Shown here piece by piece: positions 1-8,301 of a stretch of DNA of 25,646 nt (the first letter of the stretch is position 1; each line of letters starts with the position of its first letter). A program made the position numbers and the translations under genes. Below the pieces are notes generated by a model, which was not told the origin of the DNA, made no database searches, and worked only from the letters and a program-made list of their open reading frames with translations. Source of the stretch: JALWSI01 sp964569095 [NCBI: uncultured Aquificales bacterium] (GTDB lineage: Bacteria > Thermosulfidibacterota > Thermosulfidibacteria > Thermosulfidibacterales); the NCBI GenBank assembly GCA_964569095.1, contig CAZMTB010000114.1:1-25646 (forward strand), read 5' to 3'.

Positions 1-108
1 CAGCGAGCCTGGAGGAGGGGGGTAGCGTTTCAAAAGCTCCCTTACTTTCGAGAAGTTGGCTTTGGGGTTCTCCCATTCGATGGGGTACTGCACCATTCCT
101 ACCACCAT
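1..108 (-). CDS. Carbon-nitrogen hydrolase (nitrilase superfamily), N-terminal fragment
   Basis: This gene is cut by the left edge, and only its first 36 codons are visible. The start ATG at 108-106 follows a strong ribosome-binding site (GGAGGTG, 6-7 bases upstream on the minus strand). The peptide begins MVVGMVQYPIEWENPKANF and continues to a PPPPGSL stretch. This matches the first strand and helix of nitrilase/omega-amidase proteins, where an 'aQ...w.d...N...' segment precedes the 'g..livlPE' strand carrying the catalytic Glu. The catalytic Glu, Lys and Cys would all lie outside the window, so substrate and activity cannot be judged. It is divergent from the PH-domain gene at 217. The family call rests on a short N-terminus and is moderately secure. 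Confidence 0.6.
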   Translation of the reverse strand, partial: MVVGMVQYPIEWENPKANFSKVRELLKRYPPPPGSL

Positions 109-216
109 GATGGACACCTCCGCTCCTGGAAAGCTCGTTCAGACTTACCAAATGGGAATGGGTAGTCCAACGGTGCTCGTTGCCTCCCCTGGGGTTTGTT
201 GCTATCGTCTCCTGCC

Positions 217-738
217 ATGGAGCGGAGAGAGGACGGGTTGGAGTTTAGAACCTCCAGAGGTGTGGTTCTTCCCCTGGGAGCGGTGATACTGGTCTCAGTG
301 GGTCTGCTGATCACCGTTCTGGCGAAGGGCGAGAGCGGATTTGCGGTGGTGGTGCTTTGCCTGTTGGTGCCCCTATCCCTGTTGCTCTTCTCGTGGCTGA
401 TGAGAAGGATTACCGTTGACGGCGAGGGGCTTTCCTACAAGACCTTGCTTAGAAAACGGCGGGTTAGGTGGGACGAGGTGAAAGAGGTTCGCCTCTTTAC
501 TGCCGGCTTGAGGAAGGTTCTCTACATTGACGGGGGGGATAGGGTTTTGCTCATTCCCGTGGCCATGGAGAGGAGAGAGGAGTTTCTTGGTGCAGTGCGT
601 TCCCAGTTGGAGGGGAGAGAGATCTCAAGAGAGGGATTGGAAACGCTCTCCCAGGGCGGGGGATTCTGGGCAGAGCCCCTATTTTTGTGGCTTGCCGCCT
701 TGGTGTTGGGGGTGATTCTTCTTCTCAGGTTGAGGTGA
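217..738 (+). CDS. Small membrane protein with bacterial PH-like domain
   Basis: The protein is about 173 residues from ATG 217; in-frame TTG codons at 196 and 199 are alternatives, and none has a convincing ribosome-binding site. After a short charged N-terminus ([10 protein letters not shown]) come two hydrophobic segments forming a hairpin at about residues 15-60. A soluble part follows with the pattern '[10 protein letters not shown]...[11 protein letters not shown]...', typical of bacterial PH-like (DUF304/bPH) domains. A last hydrophobic segment (about 155-170) ends in basic residues. I infer a membrane-anchored protein with a cytoplasmic PH-like fold; its ligand or function is unknown. 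It ends 4 bases before guaA, so the two are probably co-transcribed. The guaA ribosome-binding site lies in its last codons. The coupling to purine synthesis may be only positional. Confidence 0.6.
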   Translation: MERREDGLEFRTSRGVVLPLGAVILVSVGLLITVLAKGESGFAVVVLCLLVPLSLLLFSWLMRRITVDGEGLSYKTLLRKRRVRWDEVKEVRLFTAGLRKVLYIDGGDRVLLIPVAMERREEFLGAVRSQLEGREISREGLETLSQGGGFWAEPLFLWLAALVLGVILLLRLR

Positions 739-742
739 AAGA

Positions 743-2284
743 ATGGGCGTTGGTGGAGGGATTCTCGTTCTCGACTTTGGTTCCCAGTACACCCAACTCA
801 TTGCCAGAAGGGTGAGGGAGCTGAAAGTCTACAGTGAGATACGACCTTACAACATCTCCTTGGAAGAGATAAGGCGTCTCTCTCCCGGAGGAATAATCCT
901 TTCTGGAGGGCCGGCTACCGTTCGTCAGGAGAATGCCCCTCTCTGCGACGAGGGGGTGTTTAAACTGGGCATTCCCGTGCTGGGAATCTGCTACGGTATG
1001 CAATTGATAACCAAGGTGTTGGGGGGAGACGTGGGTCCTGCTGCAAAGAGGGAGTTCGGAAGGGCGGAGCTGGAGGCTCTTCAAAACTCTCCCCTTTTCA
1101 AGGACATAGAGATGCCCATGACGGTGTGGATGAGTCACAGCGATCGCATCCTCTCTCCGCCAGAAGGCTTCAGCCCAATTGCCAGAACCGCCAACTCTCC
1201 CGTGTGTGCCATGAGCGACGATAGTCGCAAGATATACGCCATCCAGTTTCATCCAGAGGTTTCCCACACCCCTTTGGGAAGAAAGCTTCTGGCCAACTTC
1301 CTCTTCAACATCTGCAACCTCTCTCCTTCGTGGAGCATGACCTCGTTCTTGGAGGAGTCGGTTGCGAGGATAAGGGAGGAGGTGGGAGACGAGAGGGTGC
1401 TGTGCGCCTTGAGCGGGGGGGTGGACTCTTCCGTGGTGGCGGCACTCTTGCACAGGGCCATTGGAGAGAGGCTTCAGGCCGTTTTCGTGGACAACGGGTT
1501 GCTGAGGCTGAAGGAGGCGCAGAGGGTGAAGGGGATCTTCGTTGACCAGCTGGGGATGAACCTGAAGATGGTTGACGCTTCAAAGGAGTTTTTGGAAGAC
1601 CTGAAGGGCGTGACCGATCCCGAGGTGAAGAGAAAGAGGATAGGGCACAGGTTCATCAGGGTGTTCGAGAGAGAGGCCAAAGAGCTGGGAAGTTTCAGAT
1701 ACCTTGCTCAGGGTACCCTCTATCCCGACGTTATTGAGAGCGTGCCGGTGCAGGGACCGTCTGCCACCATAAAGAGCCATCACAACGTGGGAGGGCTTCC
1801 CGAGGATATGGACTTTGAGCTCATTGAGCCCCTTCGTAGCCTCTTCAAAGACGAGGTGAGGGAGCTGGGGGAGCTGCTTGGACTGCCTAGAAGGCTCGTG
1901 TGGAGACATCCCTTTCCGGGTCCTGGTCTCGCCGTTCGCATAGTGGGGGAGGTTACTCCAAGAAGGTTGAGGATACTCAGGGAAGCGGATCTCATCGTGG
2001 AGGAGGAGATCGAAGAGAGCGGTCTCTACAACGAGATATGGCAGGCCTTTGCGGTGCTCTTGCCGGTGAAGAGCGTGGGCGTGATGGGCGACGAACGCAC
2101 CTACGATTACGCCATTGCGATAAGGGCTGTTGAGAGTAGAGACGGTATGACCGCAGACTGGGTACAGCTTCCCTACGAACTGTTGGGAAGGATCTCCAAC
2201 AGGATAATAAACGAGGTGGAGGGGGTTAATAGGGTGGTTTACGACATAAGCTCAAAACCTCCTAGCACCATTGAATGGGAGTAG
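743..2284 (+). CDS. guaA: GMP synthase (glutamine-hydrolysing)
   Basis: GuaA converts XMP to GMP using ATP and glutamine, the last step of guanine nucleotide synthesis in the cytoplasm. The 513-residue protein has the full two-domain layout. The N-terminal class I glutamine amidotransferase has its nucleophile Cys83 in GICYGMQ and its partners His170 and Glu172 in QFHPEVSH. The ATP-pyrophosphatase domain has the PP-loop SGGVDSS at 224-230. The C-terminal dimerisation domain ends in the family signature [10 protein letters not shown]. Length and motifs are normal, so it should be active. Start ATG 743 follows GAGGTGA (732-738), which overlaps the stop of the upstream PH-domain gene. The 3' end overlaps the acyl-CoA synthetase reading frame, suggesting translational coupling. 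No guanine riboswitch is visible upstream. Confidence 0.97.
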   Translation: MGVGGGILVLDFGSQYTQLIARRVRELKVYSEIRPYNISLEEIRRLSPGGIILSGGPATVRQENAPLCDEGVFKLGIPVLGICYGMQLITKVLGGDVGPAAKREFGRAELEALQNSPLFKDIEMPMTVWMSHSDRILSPPEGFSPIARTANSPVCAMSDDSRKIYAIQFHPEVSHTPLGRKLLANFLFNICNLSPSWSMTSFLEESVARIREEVGDERVLCALSGGVDSSVVAALLHRAIGERLQAVFVDNGLLRLKEAQRVKGIFVDQLGMNLKMVDASKEFLEDLKGVTDPEVKRKRIGHRFIRVFEREAKELGSFRYLAQGTLYPDVIESVPVQGPSATIKSHHNVGGLPEDMDFELIEPLRSLFKDEVRELGELLGLPRRLVWRHPFPGPGLAVRIVGEVTPRRLRILREADLIVEEEIEESGLYNEIWQAFAVLLPVKSVGVMGDERTYDYAIAIRAVESRDGMTADWVQLPYELLGRISNRIINEVEGVNRVVYDISSKPPSTIEWE

Positions 2285-3957
2285 GGGTGGCAAAGAAGGC
2301 GGAGTTCCCCTGGCTATCAGAGTATCCCCCGGAGGTTCCAAGAGAGTTTAGTTTTCCAAAGGGGTCTCTTTTTGACCTCTTGGAGAGGGCCGCCAGTAGA
2401 TTTGGCGAGAGAACAGCCGTTCATTTTTTTGGGAGAAGGTGTAGCTACAATAAGATATACCGGATGAGCGTGGCCTTGGCCTCCTCTCTTCAGGAGCTGG
2501 GGGTGAAGCCCGGAGAGAAGGTGGTCACTCTTCTTTCTAATTCTCCCCACTCCATAATAGCCTTTTTCGGAATACTGAAGGCAGGAGCCACCGTGGTCTC
2601 GTTGAATCCCCTTTTGAGTCCCAGGGAGATAGAGGAGAAGATAACCGATTCTGGTGCACGAATTCTCATTACCCACGACATTAGGGCTTACAAGCTGCAG
2701 GGTGCCATGGAGAACGACCTGCTGGATCACCTTGTGGTTGCCAAATTGGCGAAAGAGCTTCCCTTCTTGGAGAGAATAAGGAGGTATTTCTTCAACAGGG
2801 TTCCCAGCTACGTGCCCCCTTCTCCCGCCAAGAGACCGGTGGACTTCTACGGTCTCTGTCGCAATCCCGAGAGGCCACTACCAGTCTCTTTCGATCCAGA
2901 CACTCATCCGGCACTCTTCAAGTACACAGGCGGTACCACGGGGATAATCAGGGCGGCGGTGCTTTCTCACTCCAACTTGATGGCAAATGTTTACCAGCTT
3001 AGGGCCTGGCTCTACAGGTTGAGAGAGGAGGGAGAGGTCTTTTTCTGTGCCTTGCCTTTTCACCACATCTTTGGCTTAACCTCTGAGTTGCTGCTGGGAA
3101 CCCTCCTGGGAGCCGAGTTGGTGGTCTTCCCCCGGTTCGTGGAGTCCATTGTTTCGGAGATCATCCACGACGAGAAGGTCTCCTTCATATCGGGAACTCC
3201 TGCCCATTACGCCGCATTGCTGGCCTACACGGCAGAGGAGTACGTGGACTTCTCCACGGTGGGCATCTCCCTCATCAGTGGTACCACCTTGCCCCCTCAC
3301 ATATCCCAGCAGTTTGAGAAGATTACCCGGGGGATAATAATAGAGGGATACGGGCTTTCCGAGGCCTCTCCCTTCACCCATGCCCAGCCCATCTGGGGGA
3401 GGCGTCCCCTCAGAAGCATAGGGTTGCCCCTTCCGGGAACCCAGGCCCGTATCGTGAACTCTTCCAGGGAACCTCTCCCTCCTAACATGGTAGGAGAGCT
3501 GGAGATCAAAGGGCCCCAGGTGATGATGGGATACTGGGATGCCCAGAGGGGTGAACCGGTCTTCCCTTCAGAGGACGGGTGGCTTCCCACTGGAGATCTG
3601 GCCACTATGGGACCAGACGGATACTTCTTCCTGCAAGGACGCAAGAAAGATATCGTCCACGTGAGGGGATACCCCGTCTATCCCTTGCAGGTAGAAGAGA
3701 TAATAGAGGAGCATCCCGCGGTTAAGGAGGCTGCGTTGGTGGCCTTGCCAATCTCCCAGGGGGCGGATGCAAGGCTTATTGCCAAGGTGGTGTTGAGAAA
3801 GGGAGCCAAGGGGGTATCTAAAGAGAGCATCCTGGATCATTGTAAAAAGAACCTTGCCGATTACAAGGTGCCTGCGGAGATCGTCTTCGTTAAGGAGATC
3901 GGTCACAATCCCGCTGGTGGTAAACTTAGGAAGATTGAGAGTTGGGAGGATCGGTAA
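2275..3957 (+). CDS. AMP-dependent acyl-CoA synthetase (FadD-like)
   Basis: This 560-residue member of the ANL (acyl/aryl-CoA synthetase) superfamily would activate a carboxylic acid with ATP and load it onto CoA. Motifs run in order: phosphate loop [17 protein letters not shown] (216-232), [10 protein letters not shown] (357-366), [12 protein letters not shown] (439-450), the hinge region [16 protein letters not shown] (455-470), and the C-terminal catalytic-Lys segment NPAGGKLRK (545-553, Lys550). The usual Lys-Gly after the phosphate loop (T-G-x-x-K-G) is replaced by Arg-Ala, which is unusual but follows an otherwise FadD-like 'YTGGTTG'. The substrate is unpredictable; a medium or long acyl chain is only a guess. 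ATG 2275 overlaps guaA by 10 bases without its own SD. GTG 2287, with GGGAG 5 bases upstream, is an equally good start (556 residues). Confidence 0.88.
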   Translation: MGVGVAKKAEFPWLSEYPPEVPREFSFPKGSLFDLLERAASRFGERTAVHFFGRRCSYNKIYRMSVALASSLQELGVKPGEKVVTLLSNSPHSIIAFFGILKAGATVVSLNPLLSPREIEEKITDSGARILITHDIRAYKLQGAMENDLLDHLVVAKLAKELPFLERIRRYFFNRVPSYVPPSPAKRPVDFYGLCRNPERPLPVSFDPDTHPALFKYTGGTTGIIRAAVLSHSNLMANVYQLRAWLYRLREEGEVFFCALPFHHIFGLTSELLLGTLLGAELVVFPRFVESIVSEIIHDEKVSFISGTPAHYAALLAYTAEEYVDFSTVGISLISGTTLPPHISQQFEKITRGIIIEGYGLSEASPFTHAQPIWGRRPLRSIGLPLPGTQARIVNSSREPLPPNMVGELEIKGPQVMMGYWDAQRGEPVFPSEDGWLPTGDLATMGPDGYFFLQGRKKDIVHVRGYPVYPLQVEEIIEEHPAVKEAALVALPISQGADARLIAKVVLRKGAKGVSKESILDHCKKNLADYKVPAEIVFVKEIGHNPAGGKLRKIESWEDR

Positions 3958-4051
3958 GTCTCTGGCCTAGTGAGATACTCTGGATCCTCCAGGATGTTTT
4001 AAAGTGTCTTTCCAATTTTTGTTAGTATCGTGAAATGAAAAAAGTGGAGGG

Positions 4052-4103
4052 GCAGAGAATGTGAAAATTTTCTCTTGCACCCCTTTGGGGCTCTTGGTAT
4101 GAG
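4052..4103 (+). promoter_or_regulatory. Candidate leader hairpins and promoter before the aminotransferase-serA pair
   Basis: Two structures and one weak promoter lie in this 193-base spacer. GC-AGAGAA (4052-4059) can pair with TTCTCT-T-GC (4070-4078), an 8-bp stem with one bulge and a 10-base loop. CCCC-TTT-GGGG (4080-4090) forms a small second hairpin. A sigma70-like pair TTGCAC (4075-4080) and TATGAG (4098-4103), spaced 17 bases, would start transcription about 40 bases before the gene. The matches are partial (3/6 and 4/6) and the hairpins overlap the promoter, so at most one reading is right. No known riboswitch class was recognised. Confidence 0.25.
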
Positions 4104-4150
4104 AGGGGCCAATTCGTTAGAGAGAAGAGGCGCTAAAAGGAGGAGAGTCG

Positions 4151-5290
4151 ATGAGGAAGGGTTATCTGTTTGCACCAGGACCTACGTGGGTGCCCCCGGA
4201 GGTGAGGAGCGCAATGGCTGCTCCCATTATTCACCACAGGGCCCCAGAGTTCGCCGCCCTGTTTGAGCGCGTGGCGGAGAAGATCAAGTACGTGTTTCAG
4301 ACTCAGCAGCCGGTGCTTATCCTCGCCTCTTCGGGTACGGGTGCCATGGAGGCCGCGGTTGCCAACATCATGGAGCCAGGAGAGAAGGCAATCGTGGTGA
4401 GGGGAGGTAAGTTTGGAGAGAGATGGGCTGACCTGTGTAAGGTTTATGGGGCAGAGCCCATTTGCATAGACGTGGAGTGGGGTAAGGCCGTGGATCCTGC
4501 CCAGGTGGGAGAGCTTCTCGAACAGCATCCTGATACCAAGGCGGTATTCTGGCAGGCAAGCGAAACCTCCACGGCGGTGTGCCATCCCACCTACGAGATT
4601 GCCAAGGTGGTGAAGGAGAAGAGCGAGGCCCTTACGGTGGTTGACGGTATAACCGCCATAGGCGTCTTCGACGTTCCCATGGATAAGTGGGGACTTGATG
4701 TTGTGGTGAGCGGTTCCCAGAAGGCGTTTATGCTGCCTCCTGGCCTGGCGTTTATAGCCCTCAGCGAAAGGGCCTGGAAGGTTGCCGAAAGGTCTACCCA
4801 GCCCAGGTACTACTTCAATCTCCTGAAAGAGAGGAAGTCCCAGGCCAAGGGGCAGACTGCCTATACCCCGGCAGTCTCTCTCATCATGGGGCTTGAGGTT
4901 GCCTTGGACATGATCAAGGGAGAGGGCCTTGAGAACGTTTTTGCAAGGCACGAACGTATGGCCAATGCCACCAGGGAGTCCATGAAGGCCATAGGACTGA
5001 AACTGTTGGCGCCTGATGCCCCCAGCAACGCCGTTACCGCCATCTGGGCCCCTGAGGGAATAGAGGGGGCGAAGGTTCCCAAGATGCTCAGGGAGACCTA
5101 TGGGATAACCATTGCGGGTGGACAGGAGCACTTGAAGGGCAAGATATTCAGGCTTTCTCACATGGGTTACATCACCGAGGTGGACATGATTCAACTTATT
5201 GCCATGACCGAGGTGGTTCTCTCGAAGCTTGGCTACGGGTTCGAGAAGGGTGCGGCAGTGGCCAAGGCCCAGGAACTACTCTTTGGTTGA
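4151..5290 (+). CDS. Class V aminotransferase (alanine-glyoxylate / serine-pyruvate type)
   Basis: This PLP enzyme of 379 residues belongs to the AgxT/SPT branch of fold-type I class V aminotransferases. The N-terminus LFAPGPTWVPPEV is the family's substrate-channel segment. SGTGAMEAAV (61-70) contacts the PLP phosphate, Asp165 in VVDGITA pairs with the ring nitrogen, and Lys191 in SGSQKAFMLPPG is the Schiff-base lysine. Arg334 in FRLSHMGY is the expected carboxylate-binding Arg. The start has an excellent ribosome-binding site (GGAGGAG, 4140-4146). serA follows 13 bases later, so the pair most likely serves serine/glycine/glyoxylate interconversion. Family members use serine, alanine or glycine as amino donor to pyruvate or glyoxylate. 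Some are proposed to replace SerC, but the sequence alone does not decide the substrate. Confidence 0.9.
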   Translation: MRKGYLFAPGPTWVPPEVRSAMAAPIIHHRAPEFAALFERVAEKIKYVFQTQQPVLILASSGTGAMEAAVANIMEPGEKAIVVRGGKFGERWADLCKVYGAEPICIDVEWGKAVDPAQVGELLEQHPDTKAVFWQASETSTAVCHPTYEIAKVVKEKSEALTVVDGITAIGVFDVPMDKWGLDVVVSGSQKAFMLPPGLAFIALSERAWKVAERSTQPRYYFNLLKERKSQAKGQTAYTPAVSLIMGLEVALDMIKGEGLENVFARHERMANATRESMKAIGLKLLAPDAPSNAVTAIWAPEGIEGAKVPKMLRETYGITIAGGQEHLKGKIFRLSHMGYITEVDMIQLIAMTEVVLSKLGYGFEKGAAVAKAQELLFG

Positions 5291-5303
5291 GGGAGGCTAG
5301 GTG

Positions 5304-6902
5304 ATGGCCAAGTTCAAGGTTCTGGTTAGCGACAGCATCTCTTCCCAAGGGGTTCGCCTTCTGGAGGCGGAACCGGAGATAGACGTTGATGTGAAGGTGG
5401 GGATGAAGCCCGATGAGCTCAAGGCCTGCATAGGCGAGTACCACGGGCTCATTGTCAGAAGCGCCACCAAGGTGACCAGGGAGATCATAGAGGCGGCAGA
5501 CAACCTGAAGGTGGTAGGCAGGGCTGGAACCGGGGTGGACAACATAGACATAGAGGCTGCCACCGAGAGGGGTATAGTTGTGATGAACACCCCGGGGGGC
5601 AACACAGTTGCAGCGGCTGAACATGCCATATCCATGATGCTGGCTGCCGCAAGGAAGATTCCCCAGGCCCACGCTAAGCTTAAGGCTGGCAAGTGGGATA
5701 AAAAGAGCTTTATGGGGGTAGAGGTTCACAACAAGGTTCTCGGCATAGTGGGAATGGGACGCATAGGCTCCCTCGTTTGTGAGATGGGTCAAGGGCTTGG
5801 CATGTCGGTTATAGCTTACGACCCCTACCTGTCACAGGAAGGTGCCAAGAAGATGGGGGTTACCCTGGTTGACCTCGACGAGCTGTTTGCCCAGGCAGAC
5901 TTCATATCTCTTCACGCCCCTGCAACCCCTGAAACCAAAAACCTCATCAACGCAGAGGCCTTCTCCAAGATGAAGGATGGAGCGGTGCTGGTGAACTGTG
6001 CCAGAGGGGGCATTGTGGACGAGGATGCCCTGTACGATGCGCTCAAAAGCGGTAAGCTTTCAGCCGCTGCGTTGGACGTCTTTGCCCAAGAGCCCTTGCC
6101 GGCAGACTCTCCCCTTTTGGAGTTGGACAACATAGTGGTTACTCCCCACCTCGGGGCCTCCACCAGGGAGGCCCAAGAGGTTGTGGCCGTGGCCATTGTT
6201 CACCAGATCATAGAGTATCTCACCAAGGGCATAATCAAGAACGCGGTTAATGTTCCTTCCATTAAGCCTGAGCTGGTGGGCAAGGCAGAGCCTTACCTCA
6301 ATCTGGTTGAGAAGTTGGGTTCCTTCGTGTCCCAGATTGCCAAAGGACGCATGGATGAGCTGGTGGTGGAGTATGCAGGTGAGGTCGTTGAGGAGGGTAT
6401 AACCCCCACCCTTACCTTGGCGGCCCTTACGGGCATCCTTGCTCCCATCTTGGGTAGCGAAGGGGTGAACATGGTGAGTGCCCCCGTTATAGCTAAGAGT
6501 AGGGGTATCAAGGTTTCGGAGATCAAGTCCCGCAGGAGCGAGGGTTACGTTAGCCTCATCCGAATAACCCTGAAGGGCAACGGTGAGGAGACCAGCGTGG
6601 CAGGCACCCTTATAAAGGAAGACGCTCCCAGGATCGTTATGGTGAACCGCTTCCCCATAGAGGCCGAACCTTCAGGGTACATGCTCTACTTCAAGAACTA
6701 CGACAAGCCTGGTGTTATTGGGAGGCTTGGTACCATATTGGGTGATGCTGGAGTGAACATAGCTGGTTTCCGATTGGGAAGGGTGCATTCTGGTGATCTC
6801 GCGGTGGCCTTGCTCAATGTTGATGAACCCATTAGCCAGGATGTGCTGGAGAAGATAAGGAAGCTGCCCAACATCATAGATGCCATACTGGTGAGCCTGT
6901 AG
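5304..6902 (+). CDS. serA: D-3-phosphoglycerate dehydrogenase
   Basis: SerA oxidises 3-phosphoglycerate to 3-phosphohydroxypyruvate with NAD, the first step of serine synthesis. The 532-residue protein has the long form. The catalytic core has GRAGTGVDNID (about 72-82), the NAD-binding loop GIVGMGRIG (147-155) and the Arg/Glu/His set: Arg234 (CARGG), Glu263 (AQEPLP) and His282 (TPHLGAS). An intervening allosteric (ASB-like) domain spans about 320-450, and a C-terminal ACT domain about 455-532 (DKPGVIGRLGTILGDAGVNIAG). The ACT domain usually senses serine, so feedback inhibition is likely. Start ATG 5304 has GGGAGG (5291-5296) at 7 bases; GTG 5301 is possible but too close to it. It is co-transcribed with the aminotransferase and ends before a strong terminator. 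Confidence 0.96.
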   Translation: MAKFKVLVSDSISSQGVRLLEAEPEIDVDVKVGMKPDELKACIGEYHGLIVRSATKVTREIIEAADNLKVVGRAGTGVDNIDIEAATERGIVVMNTPGGNTVAAAEHAISMMLAAARKIPQAHAKLKAGKWDKKSFMGVEVHNKVLGIVGMGRIGSLVCEMGQGLGMSVIAYDPYLSQEGAKKMGVTLVDLDELFAQADFISLHAPATPETKNLINAEAFSKMKDGAVLVNCARGGIVDEDALYDALKSGKLSAAALDVFAQEPLPADSPLLELDNIVVTPHLGASTREAQEVVAVAIVHQIIEYLTKGIIKNAVNVPSIKPELVGKAEPYLNLVEKLGSFVSQIAKGRMDELVVEYAGEVVEEGITPTLTLAALTGILAPILGSEGVNMVSAPVIAKSRGIKVSEIKSRRSEGYVSLIRITLKGNGEETSVAGTLIKEDAPRIVMVNRFPIEAEPSGYMLYFKNYDKPGVIGRLGTILGDAGVNIAGFRLGRVHSGDLAVALLNVDEPISQDVLEKIRKLPNIIDAILVSL

Positions 6903-6925
6903 GAGAGGCTACTTTTGTCGTGATG

Positions 6926-6959
6926 GGGGTGCGGGTGTGTCCGCGCCCCTTTAACTTTT
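6926..6959 (+). terminator. Intrinsic terminator after serA
   Basis: GGGGTGCGG (6926-6934) pairs with CCGCGCCCC (6941-6949), a 9-bp GC-rich stem with one G-T wobble and a six-base loop GTGTGT. The tract TTTAACTTTT follows directly (6950-6959). This is a textbook shape. It leaves only 12 bases before the purA ribosome-binding site, so it may attenuate transcription into purA instead of simply ending the serA unit. Confidence 0.85.
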
Positions 6960-6985
6960 GACAGGTGTTTTGAGGAGATCGAGAC

Positions 6986-8260
6986 TTGAAGAACACGGTG
7001 GTCGTTGGTGCCCAGTGGGGCGACGAAGGCAAGGGAAAGGTGGTTGACTACCTTTCGGAACACGCCCATGTGGTGATCCGTTTCCAAGGTGGAACCAATG
7101 CAGGTCACACGGTGCAGGTTGAGGGGGAGGAGTACATTCTTCACCTGATTCCCTCTGGAATCGTGCATCCCGATACCCAGTGCCTCATAGGGAACGGGGT
7201 GGTGGTTGATCCCCCTGAACTCCTGAGAGAGATGAGGGGGCTAGAGGAGAAGGGACTTATTCTGAAGGGCAGGTTCTGGGTCAGCGAGAGGGCCCATGTG
7301 ATTATGCCCTACCACAAGCTTCTGGATAGTCTGGACGAGAGGTTGATGGGATCCAAGAAGATAGGCACTACCAAAAGGGGTATTGGACCTGCCTATGCCG
7401 ACAAGGCTGCCCGGGTTGGTATCAGGATGCTCGATCTGCTCAATCCTCCTTACTTGCGAGAGAGGTTGGAGGCTACGGTCAGGTTAAAGAATCTGATAAT
7501 AAAAGAGTTCTTTAACGAAGAGGGTCTTGATCCAGAGGAACTCTACCAACAGGCCCTCTCTTGGGGTGAGGCGTTGGAGCCCTTCATAGCCAATGTTTCA
7601 GAGAAGATGAAGGGTTTTGTGTCGGAGGGCAGGACGCTTCTCTTTGAGGGGGCCCAGGGGACCATGCTTGACATAGATTACGGTACCTACCCTTACGTCA
7701 CCTCTTCTCATACCACCATTGGCGGAGTGTGTGCCGGGGCAGGGGTTAATCCTTCTACGATAGAGGAGGTGATAGGTATAGCCAAGGCATACACTACCAG
7801 GGTGGGGGGAGGCCCTTTTCCCACCGAGGAGAAGGGTATCATGGGTGATCACCTCAGAGAGAAGGGGGGCGAGTATGGGGCCACCACCGGAAGACCGAGG
7901 AGGTGTGGTTGGTTGGATCTCGTGGTGCTGCGTCACGCGGCCTGGCTCAATGGGTTGACCGGTATTGCCTTGACCAAGATAGATGTGCTTGACGGTTTAG
8001 AGGAGATTCCCGTCTGTGTGGCGTACGAGATAGATGGTAAGCGCTGCGAGGAGTTTCCTGCCAGCATAGCCGACGTGGAGAAGGCGAAGCCCGTTTTTGA
8101 GGTGATGAAGGGCTGGGATAGGCCGGTTTACGGTGCCACCAAATGGGAGGATCTTCCGGAAGAGGCCAAGAGGTACATCGGTTTCATAGAAGAGAGGGTT
8201 GGGGTTCCCGTTAAGATCGTCTCTACCGGCCCGGGCAGGGAGGCCACCCTGCTGAGATGA
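6986..8260 (+). CDS. purA: Adenylosuccinate synthetase
   Basis: PurA joins IMP and aspartate using GTP to make adenylosuccinate, the first committed step to AMP. The 424-residue protein matches the family length. It carries the N-terminal signature VVVGAQWGDEGKGK with catalytic Asp13, then FQGGTNAGHTV with catalytic His41, GTTKRGIGPAY (IMP loop), LFEGAQGTMLDID, and the aspartate-binding loop TTGRPRRCGWLD. Translation begins at TTG 6986, supported by GAGGAG (6972-6977) 8 bases upstream and by the immediate start of the conserved strand. The gene sits right behind the serA terminator with no visible promoter of its own. With guaA a few kilobases upstream, both branches from IMP to GMP and AMP are represented, although the genes are not in one operon. 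Confidence 0.96.
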   Translation: MKNTVVVGAQWGDEGKGKVVDYLSEHAHVVIRFQGGTNAGHTVQVEGEEYILHLIPSGIVHPDTQCLIGNGVVVDPPELLREMRGLEEKGLILKGRFWVSERAHVIMPYHKLLDSLDERLMGSKKIGTTKRGIGPAYADKAARVGIRMLDLLNPPYLRERLEATVRLKNLIIKEFFNEEGLDPEELYQQALSWGEALEPFIANVSEKMKGFVSEGRTLLFEGAQGTMLDIDYGTYPYVTSSHTTIGGVCAGAGVNPSTIEEVIGIAKAYTTRVGGGPFPTEEKGIMGDHLREKGGEYGATTGRPRRCGWLDLVVLRHAAWLNGLTGIALTKIDVLDGLEEIPVCVAYEIDGKRCEEFPASIADVEKAKPVFEVMKGWDRPVYGATKWEDLPEEAKRYIGFIEERVGVPVKIVSTGPGREATLLR

Positions 8261-8266
8261 CGGTGT

Positions 8267-8299
8267 GCCCCTCCAATAAACTTGAGGTTGTGGAGGGGC
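8267..8299. terminator. Perfect inverted repeat between convergent genes
   Basis: GCCCCTCCA (8267-8275) and TGGAGGGGC (8291-8299) form a perfect 9-bp stem with a 15-base loop. It lies exactly between the stop of purA and the stop of the convergent amidohydrolase gene. It has no T-tract on either side, so it may act as a weak bidirectional terminator or as a 3'-end stabilising hairpin. Confidence 0.6.
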
Positions 8300-8301
8300 G
8301 A

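Noticed and set aside
725-1453. Minus-strand reading frame of 242 codons opposite guaA
   Set aside because: It is antisense to unambiguous GuaA motifs and its product has no family features.
3980-3992. Small hairpin CTGGA-TCC-TCCAG after the acyl-CoA synthetase
   Set aside because: The stem is only 5 bp and the following T-tract is short; not convincing as a terminator.
4133-5194. Long minus-strand reading frame of 353 codons opposite the aminotransferase
   Set aside because: It lies entirely antisense to a well-conserved gene, has no recognisable domain, and its composition mirrors codon bias of the real gene.
6958-6963. Perfect TTGACA before purA
   Set aside because: No -10 box at the right distance, and transcription would begin within the gene.
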